From positions 1 through 51,380 of the forward strand of contig JAMXCX010000007.1 of NCBI GenBank assembly GCA_024542985.1: a stretch of DNA of 51,380 nucleotides, read 5' to 3'. The translations under genes were made by a program, and so were the position numbers. Below the pieces are notes generated by a model that saw only the letters and a program-made list of their open reading frames with translations, was not told where the DNA came from and searched no databases. The DNA is from Candidatus Omnitrophota bacterium. GTDB taxonomy: Bacteria; Omnitrophota; Gorgyraeia; Duberdicusellales; 4484-171. Shown one piece after another: positions 8,925-16,539 of the stretch; position 1 is the first letter of the stretch, and each line of letters begins with the position of its first letter.

Positions 8925-9287
8925 ATGTTAAGAACTATGCTTAAGTCAAAAATTTACTATGCTGTCATAAATGATTTGCAGCTTTACTATAAAGGCAGTA
9001 TAACCATTGATGAGAAAATAATGCAGGAGGCAGATTTACTCCCGGGAGAAAAAGTAGACGTGTTAAATCTTAACAATGGTGTACGATTGCAAACTTATGT
9101 TATAAAAGGTGAAAGGAACAGCGGAGCAATTTGCTTGAATGGCCCGGCTGCCCGCCTTGCTTGTAAGGGTGATAAAATTGTGATTATTTCCTACGGAGCA
9201 TACAACAAAGAAGAGTTGCGTGAATTTAAGGCGCGTTACGTAGAATTAGATGACCAAAATAAAATTAAGAATACATACTTGGCCTGA
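8925..9287 (+). CDS. panD: Aspartate 1-decarboxylase proenzyme
   Basis: Makes beta-alanine from aspartate for pantothenate and CoA synthesis. The proenzyme self-cleaves between G24 and S25 (YKGS) to create the pyruvoyl group, and that site is intact. The N-terminus [10 protein letters not shown] is typical of the family, which supports ATG 8925 with GGAGAA upstream. Length (120 aa) is normal. panB and panC are not in the window. The 3' end overlaps def by 38 nt. Confidence 0.95.
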   Translation: MLRTMLKSKIYYAVINDLQLYYKGSITIDEKIMQEADLLPGEKVDVLNLNNGVRLQTYVIKGERNSGAICLNGPAARLACKGDKIVIISYGAYNKEELREFKARYVELDDQNKIKNTYLA

Positions 9288-9765
9288 AAACATATTAAAA
9301 AAGAAATGCCGCCAGGTAGAAAGAGTTGATGCCGAGATAAGAGAGCTCCTAAATCAGATGCAGGAATTGATGAGGGCTTGCGAGGGGGTAGGATTAGCCG
9401 CAAACCAAGCAGGATTTGATTTGCGTCTCCTGGTGATAGAAGTCGAAGATCGCGTATTTAAATTGGTTAATCCCTGCATTGTAAAACGAAAAGGTGCTTT
9501 GAAATTGCTGGAGGGGTGCTTGAGTTTTCCCGGCCTGGAAATGGAAATCAACCGGGCAAAAAAAATATGGGTATCAACCCAAGATGAGAATGGAAAGCAG
9601 ATAGTATTAGAGTTAGAAGATGTTTTAGCGGTTATCGTTCAGCACGAAATCGATCATATCAACGGTAAAACTTTTATTGATAGAATTTCTTTTTGGCAGA
9701 GGTTAAAAATACGGCCTAAATTAAGAAAGATAGCAAGGGAGACCAAAGATGGAATGTGTAAATAA
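9250..9765 (+). CDS. def: Peptide deformylase
   Basis: Removes the formyl group from the N-terminal methionine of new proteins. All three catalytic motifs are present: GVGLAANQ (46-53), EGCLS with metal ligand C90, and HEIDH (H132, E133, H136). The 171-residue size is typical. ATG 9250 lies inside panD (38-nt overlap) and gives the expected N-terminus before [12 protein letters not shown]; no strong ribosome site is seen, so translation is probably coupled. The fmt gene usually found beside def is absent. Confidence 0.95.
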   Translation: MTKIKLRIHTWPENILKKKCRQVERVDAEIRELLNQMQELMRACEGVGLAANQAGFDLRLLVIEVEDRVFKLVNPCIVKRKGALKLLEGCLSFPGLEMEINRAKKIWVSTQDENGKQIVLELEDVLAVIVQHEIDHINGKTFIDRISFWQRLKIRPKLRKIARETKDGMCK

Positions 9766-9949
9766 AAGTAAAAATCTTAAAAACTGCGCTTGTACCTATT
9801 CGCCTTGTTCGAGGAAAGGAATTTGCTGTGAGTGCATACGTTATCATCTGGCAAGCGGAGAGGTTCCGGCTTGTTTCTTTACTCCCGAAGCCGAAAAGAC
9901 TTACAACCGTTCTAAAGAATATTACTTTTCTACTTGCAAACCCCGTTAG
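9749..9949 (+). CDS. DUF6485 family cysteine-rich small protein
   Basis: A 66-residue protein with nine cysteines (3, 13, 15, 20, 26, 27, 29, 42, 63), in the pattern NCACTYSPCSRKGICCEC, followed by RYHLASGEVPACFF and EAEKTYNRS. This matches the small cysteine-rich family annotated as DUF6485, probably metal-binding, function unknown. ATG 9749 overlaps def by 17 nt, with GGGAGA just upstream. The last residues and the stop codon are encoded by the left arm of the inverted repeat at 9941-10067, so the natural C-terminus may have been replaced. Confidence 0.85.
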   Translation: MECVNKSKNLKNCACTYSPCSRKGICCECIRYHLASGEVPACFFTPEAEKTYNRSKEYYFSTCKPR

Positions 9950-10067
9950 AGATATACAACAAAGGGGTGTTGCGCATGCAGTTATTGTGGGGGATAATTT
10001 CAAAGAAAAGGATGTATTTAAATAGAACATGATACGGTCGTCCAAGGACGACCTATCTCTAACGGGG
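9941..10067. repeat. 127-bp element bounded by 14-bp inverted repeats
   Basis: CCCCGTTAGAGATA (9941-9954) is the exact inverse of TATCTCTAACGGGG (10054-10067). Inside is a tight perfect hairpin, GGTCGTCC-AA-GGACGACC (10036-10053), next to the right arm. No ORF of note lies within. The left arm supplies the stop codon of the DUF6485 gene and the right arm ends 11 nt before trxB. It has the size and form of a MITE-like unit or a long transcriptional hairpin; no clear target-site duplication was seen. Confidence 0.75.
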
Positions 10068-10078
10068 CAAAGAAACAA

Positions 10079-11011
10079 ATGAGTAAGAGTATTGAATTGG
10101 CAATAATTGGTTCAGGCATTGCCGGAGTAAGTGCTGCTGTATACGCTAGGCGTTCGGGCCTGGATTTTGTTATTTTCGAAGAAAAGGGAATTGGTGGGCA
10201 ATTGCTGCTTATGGAGAATATTGATAATTACGTTGGGCTACCTTTAAATACAAAGGGTAATGATTTAGCTAAGGAACTAGCTACTACCTTAGAAGATTTA
10301 GAGATAAGGCCGATAAACCAAGGAATTACTAAAATAAAAATGGACGAAAAAGCAGCTATTCTGCAGGCTAAAGACTGCGATTATAAAGCGAAGAGTCTTA
10401 TAGTCGCAAGCGGGGCTTCCTTTAGAAGGTTAGGTGTAAGTGGGGAAACTGAATTTTTAGGCAAAGGGGTTTCATATTGTGCTGTCTGTGACGGTTTTTT
10501 CTTTAAAGGCAAAGACGTGGCTGTGATTGGGGGAGGTAACACTGCCGTTGAGGAGGCATTATATCTTTCTGAAATAGCTAACCGGGTTACTTTGGTGCAT
10601 AGACGCGACCAGCTACGGGCTATTGAATATTTGCAAAAAGATCTTTTTAAAAAACCAAATATTGAAGTACTTTTTGACAGTGTAGTTAAAGAAATAAAGG
10701 GTTCTGAGCTGATGGGTGAAGTAATAATCGAGAATACTAAAAGCAGGCGGGAGCAATCGTTATCTTTGCAAGGTTTATTTATAGCTATCGGAATCAGTCC
10801 TAATACAGATATTTTTGCTGATTCAGTTTCTGTTGATAAGGATGGTTTTATAGTTACCGATGAACACATGAGGACTTCGTGTGAATTTGTCTGGGCGGCC
10901 GGGGATTGCCGCAAGAGGCCTTTAAGGCAATTAATAACAGCAGCTTCCGAAGGGGCCATTGCCACTATGAGTGTCTATAAGTATCTTAGGGGCCATTATA
11001 TAAGTTCGTAA
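10079..11011 (+). CDS. trxB: Thioredoxin reductase (TrxB-like flavoprotein)
   Basis: NADPH-dependent FAD enzyme that reduces thioredoxin. The FAD-binding GSGIAG (11-16), the redox-active C134-A-V-C137-D-G and the NADPH-binding GGGNTA (151-156) are all present, as is the C-terminal FAD motif WAAGDC. Length (310 aa) is normal. Its start lies immediately downstream of the inverted-repeat element, whose right arm may influence expression. No thioredoxin gene is adjacent. Confidence 0.93.
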   Translation: MSKSIELAIIGSGIAGVSAAVYARRSGLDFVIFEEKGIGGQLLLMENIDNYVGLPLNTKGNDLAKELATTLEDLEIRPINQGITKIKMDEKAAILQAKDCDYKAKSLIVASGASFRRLGVSGETEFLGKGVSYCAVCDGFFFKGKDVAVIGGGNTAVEEALYLSEIANRVTLVHRRDQLRAIEYLQKDLFKKPNIEVLFDSVVKEIKGSELMGEVIIENTKSRREQSLSLQGLFIAIGISPNTDIFADSVSVDKDGFIVTDEHMRTSCEFVWAAGDCRKRPLRQLITAASEGAIATMSVYKYLRGHYISS

Positions 11012-11013
11012 GA

Positions 11014-11964
11014 GTGAAGAAAAAAATTTTTCTTTATGCCAGGCTCTTAGCAACTACTGCTATTTTTTTCGCTCTTTTTAAATTTATTCCCTACGAACAG
11101 CTAATTGAAGTTTACAGCAATTCCGACAAGTTGTATCTTGTTTTAGCTTTTTTTATCTTTTACTGCGCTTTAAGCCTTTGCGTAGCTCGCTGGAGATTTT
11201 TACTTTCTTCGTTAGGCCTGACGATATCTTTCCGTGAGGTGATATATTCTTATTACAGCGGACTTTTCTTAAATCTTTTTTTCCCTTCATACATAGCCGG
11301 AGATATCTTTAGGGGCTTTAGTATGTCTTACCGTCATGGTAGCCTTAAAAAAGTTGCCTCAAGTATTCTCATGGATAGATTCAGCGGCGTAACCGCGTTA
11401 GTTTTGTTAGCCTCTACGTGCTTTTTTTTCGGAGCAGAAATTTTAAAGGACAGAATTGTCATTGTGACTCTTTTTATCCTTAGCTTTTTCATAGGCATTT
11501 CTTTTTTGATTATATTTAGCAAAACATTCTTTTTGTTATTAATGAGCGTCTTTAAAGACGACTCGGCGTTAAAAAGGAAGTTGGTTTCTTTTCACGACCA
11601 ACTTTATTTTTTTAGAGAAAATCCTTCCGTTTTTATAAAAGCCCTGCTTCTGTCTTTTCTGTCCCAATTTCTACTCGCTTGGGGATTTTTTATCGCGTCT
11701 TTAGCTTTCGGGTCCAAAATAAATATTATTTACTTTTTAATTTTAGTACCCATAATTCTAGCTATTGCCAGCATCCCCTTAACTATTGCCGGCGCAGGAA
11801 CAAGAGAGGCTTGCACAGTGTATTTCTTTGCTCTCGTTGGTATGAATAAAAGTATTGGCTTAGGCATAGCGCTTTTGAATTTAATTTTTTTAGTATCCGC
11901 TGGGATTTTAGGAGGCGTTATTTATGTTGGTGTATATCATAGACGGCTTCAACTTAATACATAA
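11014..11964 (+). CDS. Flippase-like/UPF0104 integral membrane protein
   Basis: A 316-residue, highly hydrophobic protein with about eight membrane helices. Family marks are YIAGDIFRGFSM (about 92-103) and ILMDRFSGVTAL, typical of the lysylphosphatidylglycerol-synthase transmembrane/TIGR00374 family. Such proteins act in lipid or lipid-linked sugar translocation or synthesis; the substrate here is unknown. GTG 11014 follows trxB after 2 nt with no obvious ribosome site. The gene overlaps the YacP-like gene by 41 nt. Confidence 0.8.
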   Translation: MKKKIFLYARLLATTAIFFALFKFIPYEQLIEVYSNSDKLYLVLAFFIFYCALSLCVARWRFLLSSLGLTISFREVIYSYYSGLFLNLFFPSYIAGDIFRGFSMSYRHGSLKKVASSILMDRFSGVTALVLLASTCFFFGAEILKDRIVIVTLFILSFFIGISFLIIFSKTFFLLLMSVFKDDSALKRKLVSFHDQLYFFRENPSVFIKALLLSFLSQFLLAWGFFIASLAFGSKINIIYFLILVPIILAIASIPLTIAGAGTREACTVYFFALVGMNKSIGLGIALLNLIFLVSAGILGGVIYVGVYHRRLQLNT

Positions 11965-12397
11965 AGTAAGTTTTCTGCGCAAGTCCTCTCGACCCCACAG
12001 CGATTTAATTCATTACATAAAAAATAAAAAACTTACCGGAAGCAAAAATAATAAAGTTATTATTGTATTTGACGGCGGTTATAACTCTCAAGCTAAAAGT
12101 ATCAGCCAAGGATTTGAAGTCGTATTTAGTCAGCAGATTAGTGCCGACGAAGTGATTAAAAACAAATTAGCTAAAATAAAAAATAAACGCCAAGTAGTTG
12201 TTGTCAGCGATGACAGAGAAATTCGTGACAATGCAAAGGCGCAGAGAGCTATATCTTGCCGTATTGACGATTTCATAAAGGTGAAAAGAGAGAAGCAGAC
12301 AAGAGAAAACCAATCAAGCGAAAAAGATATCAGCTATACGCTTCAACATGAAATTACCCAAGAGTTAAGAAAGATATGGCTTAAAGATGGTGAATAG
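11924..12397 (+). CDS. YacP/Rae1-like NYN-domain RNase
   Basis: NYN/PIN-fold protein of the DUF901 family. Visible acidic motifs are YIIDGFNLI (4-12), IVFDGG and SADEVI, followed by VVVVSDDREI. The Bacillus homologue Rae1 (YacP) is a ribosome-associated endoribonuclease; function here is inferred from family. ATG 11924 has AGGAG at 11910-11914. The stop codon lies in a GTGAATAG repeat that starts at the gene end. Confidence 0.85.
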   Translation: MLVYIIDGFNLIHKVSFLRKSSRPHSDLIHYIKNKKLTGSKNNKVIIVFDGGYNSQAKSISQGFEVVFSQQISADEVIKNKLAKIKNKRQVVVVSDDREIRDNAKAQRAISCRIDDFIKVKREKQTRENQSSEKDISYTLQHEITQELRKIWLKDGE

Positions 12398-12446
12398 CGA
12401 GTGGTGGATAGTGAATAGTTCTTTGCGATTCACAAAAAACTATTTA
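12390..12446. repeat. GTGAATAGT-type degenerate inverted repeat
   Basis: Repeated GTGAATAG / GTGGATAG / GTGAATAGTT units are followed by the inverse AACTATTTAC. The first unit contains the TAG stop of the preceding gene (12395-12397). It resembles the GTAAGC-type hairpins elsewhere in the window in plan (several forward units, then reverse units) but not in sequence. Confidence 0.55.
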
Positions 12447-12477
12447 CTCTGTTAGACAAGTAAACATCTAACGGAGT
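12446..12477 (+). promoter_or_regulatory. Hairpin directly upstream of the MBL-fold gene
   Basis: ACTCTGTTAGA (12446-12456) pairs with TCTAACGGAGT (12467-12477) around a 10-nt loop, 11 pairs with one G-U. The right arm carries the CGGAG ribosome site of the next gene, so folding would hide it. The arms share GTTAGA/TCTAACGG with the element at 9941-10067. Confidence 0.6.
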
Positions 12478-12487
12478 TTACAAAAAT

Positions 12488-13264
12488 ATGGGTTTTATAA
12501 AATTTTTAGGTACTGCCGGAGCTCGTTTCGTGATGATAAAACAACTGCGCTCTTCCGCCGGTACATGGTTAAGATTTAAATCAACCAACATTATCATTGA
12601 TCCCGGCCCGGGTTCAATAGTCAAATGCAACAGTTCTAAACCGAAACTCGATCCTACCAGTCTAGATGCTATCATCTTAACGCACAAGCATTTGGATCAT
12701 TGTGGAGACACAAATGTAATGATTGAAGCGATGACTCAAGGGAGGTTTAAAAAAAGAGGGGTTTTATTTACACCCGCTGATGCTTTAGGTGAGGAGGGAG
12801 TTATCTTTTCCTACTTAATGGATTCGTTAGAAAAAATAGTAATTTTGGACAAGGGTAAATTTTCTGTTGGCGACATTGACTTTGAGATACCGGTTATTAA
12901 CTTGCATCCTGTTAAAACTTACGGATTAAAATTCTATCTGGACGGCAAAATTATTTCTTTTGTGTCGGATACTAAATATTTTGATGAATTGATTTCTGTT
13001 TACAAAGGAACAAGTATTCTTGTACTGAATGTAGTTTTTTGCCAGAGAAAAGATAACATAGAGCACTTATGCCTCCAGGATGCTATGAAAATAGTTGAGG
13101 CAATTAAACCAAAGAAGGCTATTCTAACTCATTTCGGAATGACTATGTTAAAGCAAAAGCCGTATTTATTAGAGAAAAAAATTAGAGAGCAATTTGTTGA
13201 TATCGACATAAAATGTGCCTATGATGGGTTAACCTTGGATTTGGACGTAATAGCTCAGCAGTAA
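12488..13264 (+). CDS. MBL-fold metallohydrolase
   Basis: Cytoplasmic metallo-beta-lactamase-fold hydrolase, 258 residues. The metal-binding motif THKHLDH (H66, H68, D70, H71) is intact. Later ligands are offered by VSDTKY (about 158-163) and LTHFGM (about 216-221). IIIDPGPGS precedes the motif. Substrate unknown; the pattern fits phosphodiesterase or RNase Z-like relatives of the superfamily rather than true beta-lactamases. The ribosome site ACGGAG sits in the hairpin just upstream. Confidence 0.85.
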   Translation: MGFIKFLGTAGARFVMIKQLRSSAGTWLRFKSTNIIIDPGPGSIVKCNSSKPKLDPTSLDAIILTHKHLDHCGDTNVMIEAMTQGRFKKRGVLFTPADALGEEGVIFSYLMDSLEKIVILDKGKFSVGDIDFEIPVINLHPVKTYGLKFYLDGKIISFVSDTKYFDELISVYKGTSILVLNVVFCQRKDNIEHLCLQDAMKIVEAIKPKKAILTHFGMTMLKQKPYLLEKKIREQFVDIDIKCAYDGLTLDLDVIAQQ

Positions 13265-13309
13265 GCTAATTTATAGTTTAAATAAGGTGAAGCTGTTTTT
13301 GCATTTATT

Positions 13310-13338
13310 TTGACGTCAAGCAAGAAATACTATATAAT
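13310..13338 (+). promoter_or_regulatory. Strong sigma70-type promoter of the TPR gene
   Basis: TTGACG (13310-13315), 17-bp spacer, TATAAT (13333-13338). The start would fall near 13345, which makes an ATG at 13345 leaderless and places the 13380 palindrome in the transcript leader. Confidence 0.7.
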
Positions 13339-13379
13339 TTTTATATGCCTAATAAATTATTCCGATACCAAAAAGCCTC

Positions 13380-13406
13380 AGACCTGCCTACCGGCCAGGC
13401 AGGTCT
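13380..13406 (+). repeat. CCTGCC/GGCAGG-family palindrome at the 5' end of the TPR gene
   Basis: AGACCTGCCT (13380-13389) pairs with AGGCAGGTCT (13397-13406) around ACCGGCC. If read through in the frame of the TPR gene it would encode LPTGQAGL, a peptide I recognise as typical of this repeat inserted in reading frames. Confidence 0.75.
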
Positions 13407-13452
13407 ATCCGTGAATGAATGGGGACAAGCTGTACCTGGGGCTAAATGTGGA

Positions 13453-14796
13453 ATGAGTTTCCTAAAAGAGTATTGGTGCCAGGCCTATAGGCGCGGGGCC
13501 ATAGTTTATTTTCCGGCATTAATTTTTTTATTTAGCATTATTTTTTTATCCGGCCCAATCACATCATTCGCGCAGTACCTTGATGAGGATATGATTATTT
13601 CCCTTAAGGGAAAGATTCCCCACAGGCGAGCTTCAGAAGACGTTTATAAACAAAAAATCAATAAGGGCCTTAGTTACTTTGAGCAAGGGTTGTATGAAGA
13701 GGCTAAAGATTTTTTCTGGGAGGCTATTGATTTATTTCCTGAGGAGCCGGAGGCCTATGTAAATTTAGCGACAGTCCATATAAAAGAACTCAATTATGAA
13801 AATGCCACAAGGATTCTCAAGCAGGCAGAACAGCTTTCCCCGGACGATTACTATCAGAAGGAAATTATTTTTTATAACCTGGGGTTATGTTCTTATATGA
13901 CTAAATATTACCCTGAGGCTAGTGAGTATTTTTCTAAAGCTTTGGCGTTGTATCCTGATTTTGCAGAAGCACTATATTACTTAGGAGTTATCAATAACGA
14001 ACGGGGAGAACAAGAATTTGCTTTTTTAAATCTTTTTAAAGCCAGATATTTATTTGACAAAAAGAGTAATACAAAATATAGCCGGGAGGCAGAACATTTT
14101 TTAGACGTTTTAAGGAAAAGCCAGACTATAAAAAAGGTTGCCCTGGCTAAGAGCCTTCTTGAGGAAGCGAAAAGTTCTTTGAGAGAAAAAGACTTGGATA
14201 GGGCTTCGGAACTTTTAGAGGAAAGCATTGTTTTAAATCCCGGGCATGTAGATGCTTATTATGAATTGGCACTCCTATATTCTCGAAGGAGAGCTTTCCA
14301 TAATTCCATTGCTTATTTAAATCGAATAATTGAAGTTGACGATAAGTCATTTAAAGCTTTTTTAAGCCTTGGTTATGCCTATAGAGAGCTTAAGTATTAC
14401 GATAAGGCTTTAGCGGCTTTTCAAAAGGCCCTGGAGATAGGTGAAGGGCCCGGGGAAGTTTACTATGACATAGGCATGACTTATTTAGAACAAGGCAAGC
14501 TGCAATTGGCTAAAAAAAATTTAGGGCAAGCAAAGAAAGACGCAACTAAAGAAAAAGATTTAATTCTTATTGGGAAGATTAAAAATGCTCAGGATATTAT
14601 AAGTGAGATTAGGGGAGACAAACTGGAGCCGGCACGTGCATATAGAAGAATTGAGCGTAAAGCCGCGGCTAGGCCGGCATATCCTTACCATAAACTGTCG
14701 GGAAATAGAGGCCACTTAGATTCAGGATATTTCATGCCTTTGCCTAAGAAAAAAACAAAATATAAGAAAACCAAAATACGCACAGCGGAATATTAA
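13453..14796 (+). CDS. Exported TPR-repeat protein
   Basis: Tetratricopeptide-repeat protein with a signal peptide. From ATG 13453 the N-terminus has a basic patch (YRRG), a hydrophobic stretch of about 20 residues and a plausible cleavage after SFA. About seven to nine TPR units follow (for example GLSYFEQGLYEEAKDFF and ALYYLGVINNERGEQEFA). The tail is strongly basic (PKKKTKYKKTK). The frame is open from an ATG at 13345, but that start would be leaderless and would translate the palindromic repeat, so 13453 is preferred; its ribosome site is weak (CTGGGG). A role as a periplasmic scaffold is inferred. Confidence 0.78.
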   Translation: MSFLKEYWCQAYRRGAIVYFPALIFLFSIIFLSGPITSFAQYLDEDMIISLKGKIPHRRASEDVYKQKINKGLSYFEQGLYEEAKDFFWEAIDLFPEEPEAYVNLATVHIKELNYENATRILKQAEQLSPDDYYQKEIIFYNLGLCSYMTKYYPEASEYFSKALALYPDFAEALYYLGVINNERGEQEFAFLNLFKARYLFDKKSNTKYSREAEHFLDVLRKSQTIKKVALAKSLLEEAKSSLREKDLDRASELLEESIVLNPGHVDAYYELALLYSRRRAFHNSIAYLNRIIEVDDKSFKAFLSLGYAYRELKYYDKALAAFQKALEIGEGPGEVYYDIGMTYLEQGKLQLAKKNLGQAKKDATKEKDLILIGKIKNAQDIISEIRGDKLEPARAYRRIERKAAARPAYPYHKLSGNRGHLDSGYFMPLPKKKTKYKKTKIRTAEY

Positions 14797-14821
14797 ATTT
14801 ATCAAGCTCAAAAATATCAGA

Positions 14822-14849
14822 TTGACAGATTTAATATTACCGTTAGAAT
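14822..14849 (+). promoter_or_regulatory. Promoter upstream of tRNA-Glu
   Basis: TTGACA (14822-14827), 16-bp spacer, TAGAAT (14844-14849). A second TATAAT at 14873-14878 lies 17 bp before the tRNA and could be the -10 of another start. Confidence 0.5.
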
Positions 14850-14895
14850 TATAAAATATTTTGCGGCTGGGCTATAATCCAAATATTGAAAATTC

Positions 14896-14973
14896 GGCCC
14901 CATCGTCTAGCACGGTCTAGGACACGTGGTTCTCAGCCATGAGACGCCGGTTCAAATCCGACTGGGGCTACCA
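14896..14973 (+). tRNA. tRNA-Glu (anticodon CTC)
   Basis: A 78-nt cloverleaf including an encoded CCA. The acceptor GGCCCCA pairs with TGGGGCT (first pair G-U). The anticodon stem CGTGG/CCATG holds loop TTCTCAG, hence CTC, reading GAG. The T-loop is TTCAAAT. The T-stem GCCGG/CCGAC carries one C-A mismatch at its second pair, which is unusual. An accessory region follows directly, which fits the common use of tRNA ends as insertion points, though no integrase or att repeat is seen. Confidence 0.93.
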
Positions 14974-15106
14974 TGTGATATTAAAGAAAATATAGCCCTT
15001 TGTAAAACTTTTTGGTACACTAAAGAACATGATGGATGTATGCAAGTAGAAATATCATAGGTCGAATCGACAGGATTATAAAGATTGAATTTTATTGAGA
15101 AAATAT

Positions 15107-15910
15107 ATGAAAAAAAATGTGATTTTTGTTTGGATTCCTAAAACAGCTGGAGGCAGTATATGGAAGGGTGTTTTAGCTAAACAAAATGGTAGCGTAGGGA
15201 ATAAAGAACTTTGGAATGATGCTACACTATTTAACAATGAAAAAATAGTGAGTTTTGGGCATATGAGTATTTTGGATTTGCTATCAAATGGAACAATAAG
15301 TAAGGATTATTTTGATAACTCTTTCAAATTTGCATTTGTGAGAAATCCTTGGGATAGAGCCGTATCCTTATATCATTATCTTAGGAGTAGGAGTGTCGTA
15401 AAAGAGAGATCTTTTAGTTCATTTTGTTATAGATATTTAAAACATAATCAAATCACGCCTGTAGGTCTTTATAATGTAAGAGGAGGGTTTAGCCAATGCA
15501 ATAAACAAATTAGTTGGTTAGTGGATAATAATGGTAAATTTTTTGTAGATTTTATTGGTAGATATGAGAAATTGCAAAAGGATTTTGATAAAGTATGTGG
15601 TCTTATTGGCATTCCAAGTAAAATTTTACCTGTTGAATGGTTTAGCAGAAGGTCCCATTATTACTTTTACTATACCAAGGATACGAAAGAGATAGTAGGC
15701 GACTTTTATAAAGAAGATATAGAAAGATTTGGTTATGAATTTGAAAAACCCAATAAATTTTGCTTTTTTCCATGCCTCCTTTTATACAACTGTATAGAAA
15801 ATGCGAGGTTGCAAAAGATAAAGGATTTAATCAAGGGTTATTTTCCGCTTTTATATACGAAGTTTGTAAACCTACTGCATAAAAGTATAAAATACAGCAA
15901 GAAACACTAA
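15107..15910 (+). CDS. Sulfotransferase family protein (Sulfotransfer_2-like)
   Basis: PAPS-dependent sulfotransferase. The 5'-phosphosulfate-binding motif IPKTAGGSI and the 3'-phosphate-binding FVRNPWDRAVSLYHYL are clear; FIGRYEKLQKDFDKVC is also typical. It would add sulfate to a carbohydrate acceptor, perhaps in surface glycans; the acceptor is unknown. ATG 15107 is preferred over TTG 15095. No strong ribosome site is visible. The gene is more AT-rich than the housekeeping genes and sits next to tRNA-Glu, which suggests acquisition by transfer. Confidence 0.85.
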   Translation: MKKNVIFVWIPKTAGGSIWKGVLAKQNGSVGNKELWNDATLFNNEKIVSFGHMSILDLLSNGTISKDYFDNSFKFAFVRNPWDRAVSLYHYLRSRSVVKERSFSSFCYRYLKHNQITPVGLYNVRGGFSQCNKQISWLVDNNGKFFVDFIGRYEKLQKDFDKVCGLIGIPSKILPVEWFSRRSHYYFYYTKDTKEIVGDFYKEDIERFGYEFEKPNKFCFFPCLLLYNCIENARLQKIKDLIKGYFPLLYTKFVNLLHKSIKYSKKH

Positions 15911-16051
15911 AGAAAATTGTAGATTAGATTGGTGGAACAGATTTGAGGTCATTACAAGAGGTTTGTAGTGCTTGTATATGCATTTCTTTAAAGTGTATAT
16001 ACATTGAAGTGCAAGTATGACTTGGGTTTAATTTAAATTTGACTATTACTA
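15911..16051. other. Gene-free AT-rich stretch after the sulfotransferase
   Basis: No ORF, repeat or clear promoter is recognised here. A weak inverted similarity (CTTGTATATGCAT and later TGTATATACATTG) is present but too loose to call. Confidence 0.4.
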
Positions 16052-16089
16052 CTATAAAAAAACTCCCTGACTTTAAGACAGGGAGTTTT
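16052..16089 (-). terminator. Intrinsic terminator of the reverse-strand miniprotein unit
   Basis: Read on the reverse strand, AAAACTCCCTG pairs with CAGGGAGTTTT (11 bp, 9-nt loop) and is followed by further T residues. On the forward strand the T-tract is weak (TTTTAG), so it mainly terminates reverse transcription. Confidence 0.85.
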
Positions 16090-16333
16090 AGTTTAGTACA
16101 GCGTGCGATTATGAAGAGCTAAAAGACAAAGTAGATTTCGGGAGGCGAATCCGTCAAGCCCCCGGCGGGTAATCCCTTCAGATCACAACCACGCCTTAAT
16201 TTTCGCTCCGGCTAGTATTGCAATCAAGAAAAAACTGGGGGTATTTTGAAAACGTTTAAAGTAGAAAAGAAAAAGTGATAGCGCGAATTAAACCGGGGAA
16301 AGACTATCCGGAAATAAAGGAACAATTTAGCAG
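16090..16333 (-). ncRNA. Structured 3' region of the reverse-strand transcript
   Basis: About 240 nt with no convincing ORF between the miniprotein stop and the terminator. It contains a GC-rich patch with a stem formed by 16140-16146 and 16158-16163. The one A-C mismatch seen on the forward strand becomes a G-U pair on the reverse strand, which favours a reverse-strand RNA. Whether it is a 3' UTR or an RNA with its own role cannot be told. Confidence 0.35.
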
Positions 16334-16477
16334 TTATTTTGTTTTTTGTATGCAGCAGCGCCCGGCCGATCCCTTGCGTCCGGAATAAAGAGCATACTTG
16401 GCGCATTTGGCAACTGTCATTATGATTGAAGCAATAAGTATTAATAACGCTATCTGAAAAAACATTTTCCAACTCAT
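16334..16477 (-). CDS. 47-residue single-pass membrane miniprotein
   Basis: Not a recognised family. The sequence opens MSWKMFFQIALLILIAS, giving one membrane helix at about residues 6-24. A short cytosolic tail follows, rich in Lys, Arg and Cys (CAKYALYSGRKGS, then a Cys pair near the end). ATG is at 16477 on the reverse strand and has an excellent GGGAGG 6 nt upstream, better than most genes here. A longer overlapping frame (16224-16472) has no ribosome site and no sensible composition. The unit has its own promoter, leader and terminator. Confidence 0.65.
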   Translation of the reverse strand: MSWKMFFQIALLILIASIIMTVAKCAKYALYSGRKGSAGRCCIQKTK

Positions 16478-16539
16478 AATCAACCTCCCGTTATCTTAAG
16501 GGTACCAATATTAAAAGAACAAAAATTATTTCCAGGGCT

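Noticed and set aside
9716-10078. 120-codon reverse frame across the inverted-repeat element
   Set aside because: Overlaps def, the DUF6485 gene and the repeat; no start signal or family.
16107-16172. Forward frame reading DYEELKDKVDFGRR before a stop, a possible gene remnant
   Set aside because: Only about 20 codons after an upstream stop, no family recognised, and the same bases form a stem that fits the reverse-strand RNA better.
16224-16472. 82-codon reverse-strand frame overlapping the 47-residue miniprotein
   Set aside because: It lacks a ribosome site and is out of frame with the strong GGGAGG site that fits the shorter ORF.
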